Source: B8-G4 sp033720735 (GTDB lineage Bacteria > Bacteroidota > Bacteroidia > Chitinophagales > Saprospiraceae). Taken from it: a stretch of 6,217 bases of DNA. Position numbers and translations under genes: made by a program. The stretch covers positions 1 to 6,217 of the forward strand of contig JAWWBX010000264.1 in NCBI GenBank assembly GCA_033720735.1, given 5' to 3'. The notes beneath the pieces are model-generated. The model was given only the letters and a program-made list of their open reading frames with translations, made no database searches and was not told the origin of the DNA. This document shows, one piece after another, positions 5,715 to 6,217 of this stretch (positions are counted from its first letter, which is position 1; every line of letters starts with the position of its first letter).

Positions 5715-6217
5715 ATGATCTCATTGCGCTGTCTGTTCCTGGCAATCCCCCTTGCCGTCTTCATTGGTCCGCTCGATGCGCAGTATCTGCTGTCGTCGGA
5801 GATGATCGGCCAGATGAGCGAAGCCGAGATCGAAGCGCAGTCGGGGTTCGACGTGCGCACGGGCGTGACATTATATAAAGTACAGTATATGACCACCGGC
5901 ATCCAGGGCGAGACTGACACCGCCTCCGGCCTGATCGTTCTGCCCGATCAGTTTCTGGTGGAGGAAGTGCCCGTGGTGGTGTATCAACACGGCACCACCA
6001 ACGGGCCTGATTTCGTCCCCTCACGCCTTACCGGGGGGCATGACCTCCCGATCGCGTTTGGTGCGATGGGTTATGTGGCCTCAGCCACCGACTACCTTGG
6101 TCTGGGCGACAGCAAGGGATTTCATCCTTATGTCCACGCTGCCACTGAAGCCGGTGCCGGGCTTGATATGCTGATCGCTACCACCGAGTTTCTGGAGGAC
6201 GAGACCGGCTCACCATG
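5715..6217 (+). CDS. Secreted alpha/beta hydrolase (lipase/esterase-like), N-terminal 167 codons
   Basis: The frame is open from the ATG at 5715 to the right edge, so the gene is partial. Residues 1-22 form a signal peptide with a LDA|Q cleavage. The mature part starts with a short helical stretch (SEMIGQMSEAEIEAQ), then the first strands of an alpha/beta-hydrolase core: ASGLIVLP (70-77), VPVVVYQHGTTNG (85-97; HGT is the oxyanion-hole-type motif), YVASATDYLGLGDS (120-133) and FHPYVHAATEAGAGLDML (136-153). The DYLGLGxSxGxHPYxHAxTEA pattern is typical of secreted lipase/prolyl-oligopeptidase-like hydrolases, in which the nucleophile GxSxG comes shortly afterwards, here beyond the window. It probably acts in the periplasm or outside the cell on esters; the substrate cannot be told. 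No Shine-Dalgarno is visible upstream. It is divergent from the epimerase and need not be functionally linked to it. Confidence 0.85.
   Translation, partial: MISLRCLFLAIPLAVFIGPLDAQYLLSSEMIGQMSEAEIEAQSGFDVRTGVTLYKVQYMTTGIQGETDTASGLIVLPDQFLVEEVPVVVYQHGTTNGPDFVPSRLTGGHDLPIAFGAMGYVASATDYLGLGDSKGFHPYVHAATEAGAGLDMLIATTEFLEDETGSP

Overview
The window looks like the chromosome of a marine or aquatic Bacteroidota, most likely of the Saprospiria (Lewinella/Saprospiraceae type). Three things point there. First, there is a giant secreted protein built from HYR-like modules carrying phrases such as SCWGTITVEDK, LACNDNVQ, DPTDPV and RTWTATDASGN, which I know from that group. Second, most starts lack a Shine-Dalgarno sequence. 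Third, the coding DNA is moderately GC-rich and the intergenic DNA strongly AT-rich. The species call is inference; no search was run.

Layout, left to right. (1) 3375..1, minus: the first 1125 codons of a very long secreted multidomain protein, running off the left edge. It has a signal peptide, a CUB-like domain, a nidogen-like beta domain, and then HYR-type modules. Two of the modules appear to be split by inserted beta-sandwich domains, one of them a P/Homo B (proprotein convertase) domain. (2) 3929..3417, minus: a 170-residue secreted helical/coiled-coil protein of unknown function, 41 nt upstream of gene 1 and probably in the same operon; the two genes share a near-identical start and leader. 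(3) 3930..4461: a 530-bp intergenic region, AT-rich from about 4000 to 4330. It holds a 113-bp imperfect palindrome, one exact match to the Bacteroidota -7 promoter element, and a possible 37-codon plus-strand ORF. (4) 5226..4462, minus: a TauE/SafE-family membrane permease. (5) 5650..5231, minus: methylmalonyl-CoA epimerase, 4 nt upstream of the permease and translationally linked to it, since the permease's ribosome-binding site lies in the last codons of the epimerase gene. (6) 5715..6217 and beyond, plus: the N-terminal 167 codons of a secreted alpha/beta hydrolase, divergent from the epimerase across a 64-bp AT-rich gap.

Functionally there are three units: a surface/secreted pair (coiled-coil protein plus giant HYR protein), a metabolic pair (propionate/methylmalonyl-CoA epimerase plus anion permease), and a divergent exported esterase/lipase-like enzyme. 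No tRNA, rRNA, CRISPR array, insertion sequence or phage gene is visible. The most unusual points are the nested domain insertions in the giant protein, the intergenic palindrome, and two long homopolymer tracts (G9 and T8) inside the permease gene.

[Form note: the feature confidence values were absent from the original answer and were filled in, following the wording of each entry, only because the schema requires them.]
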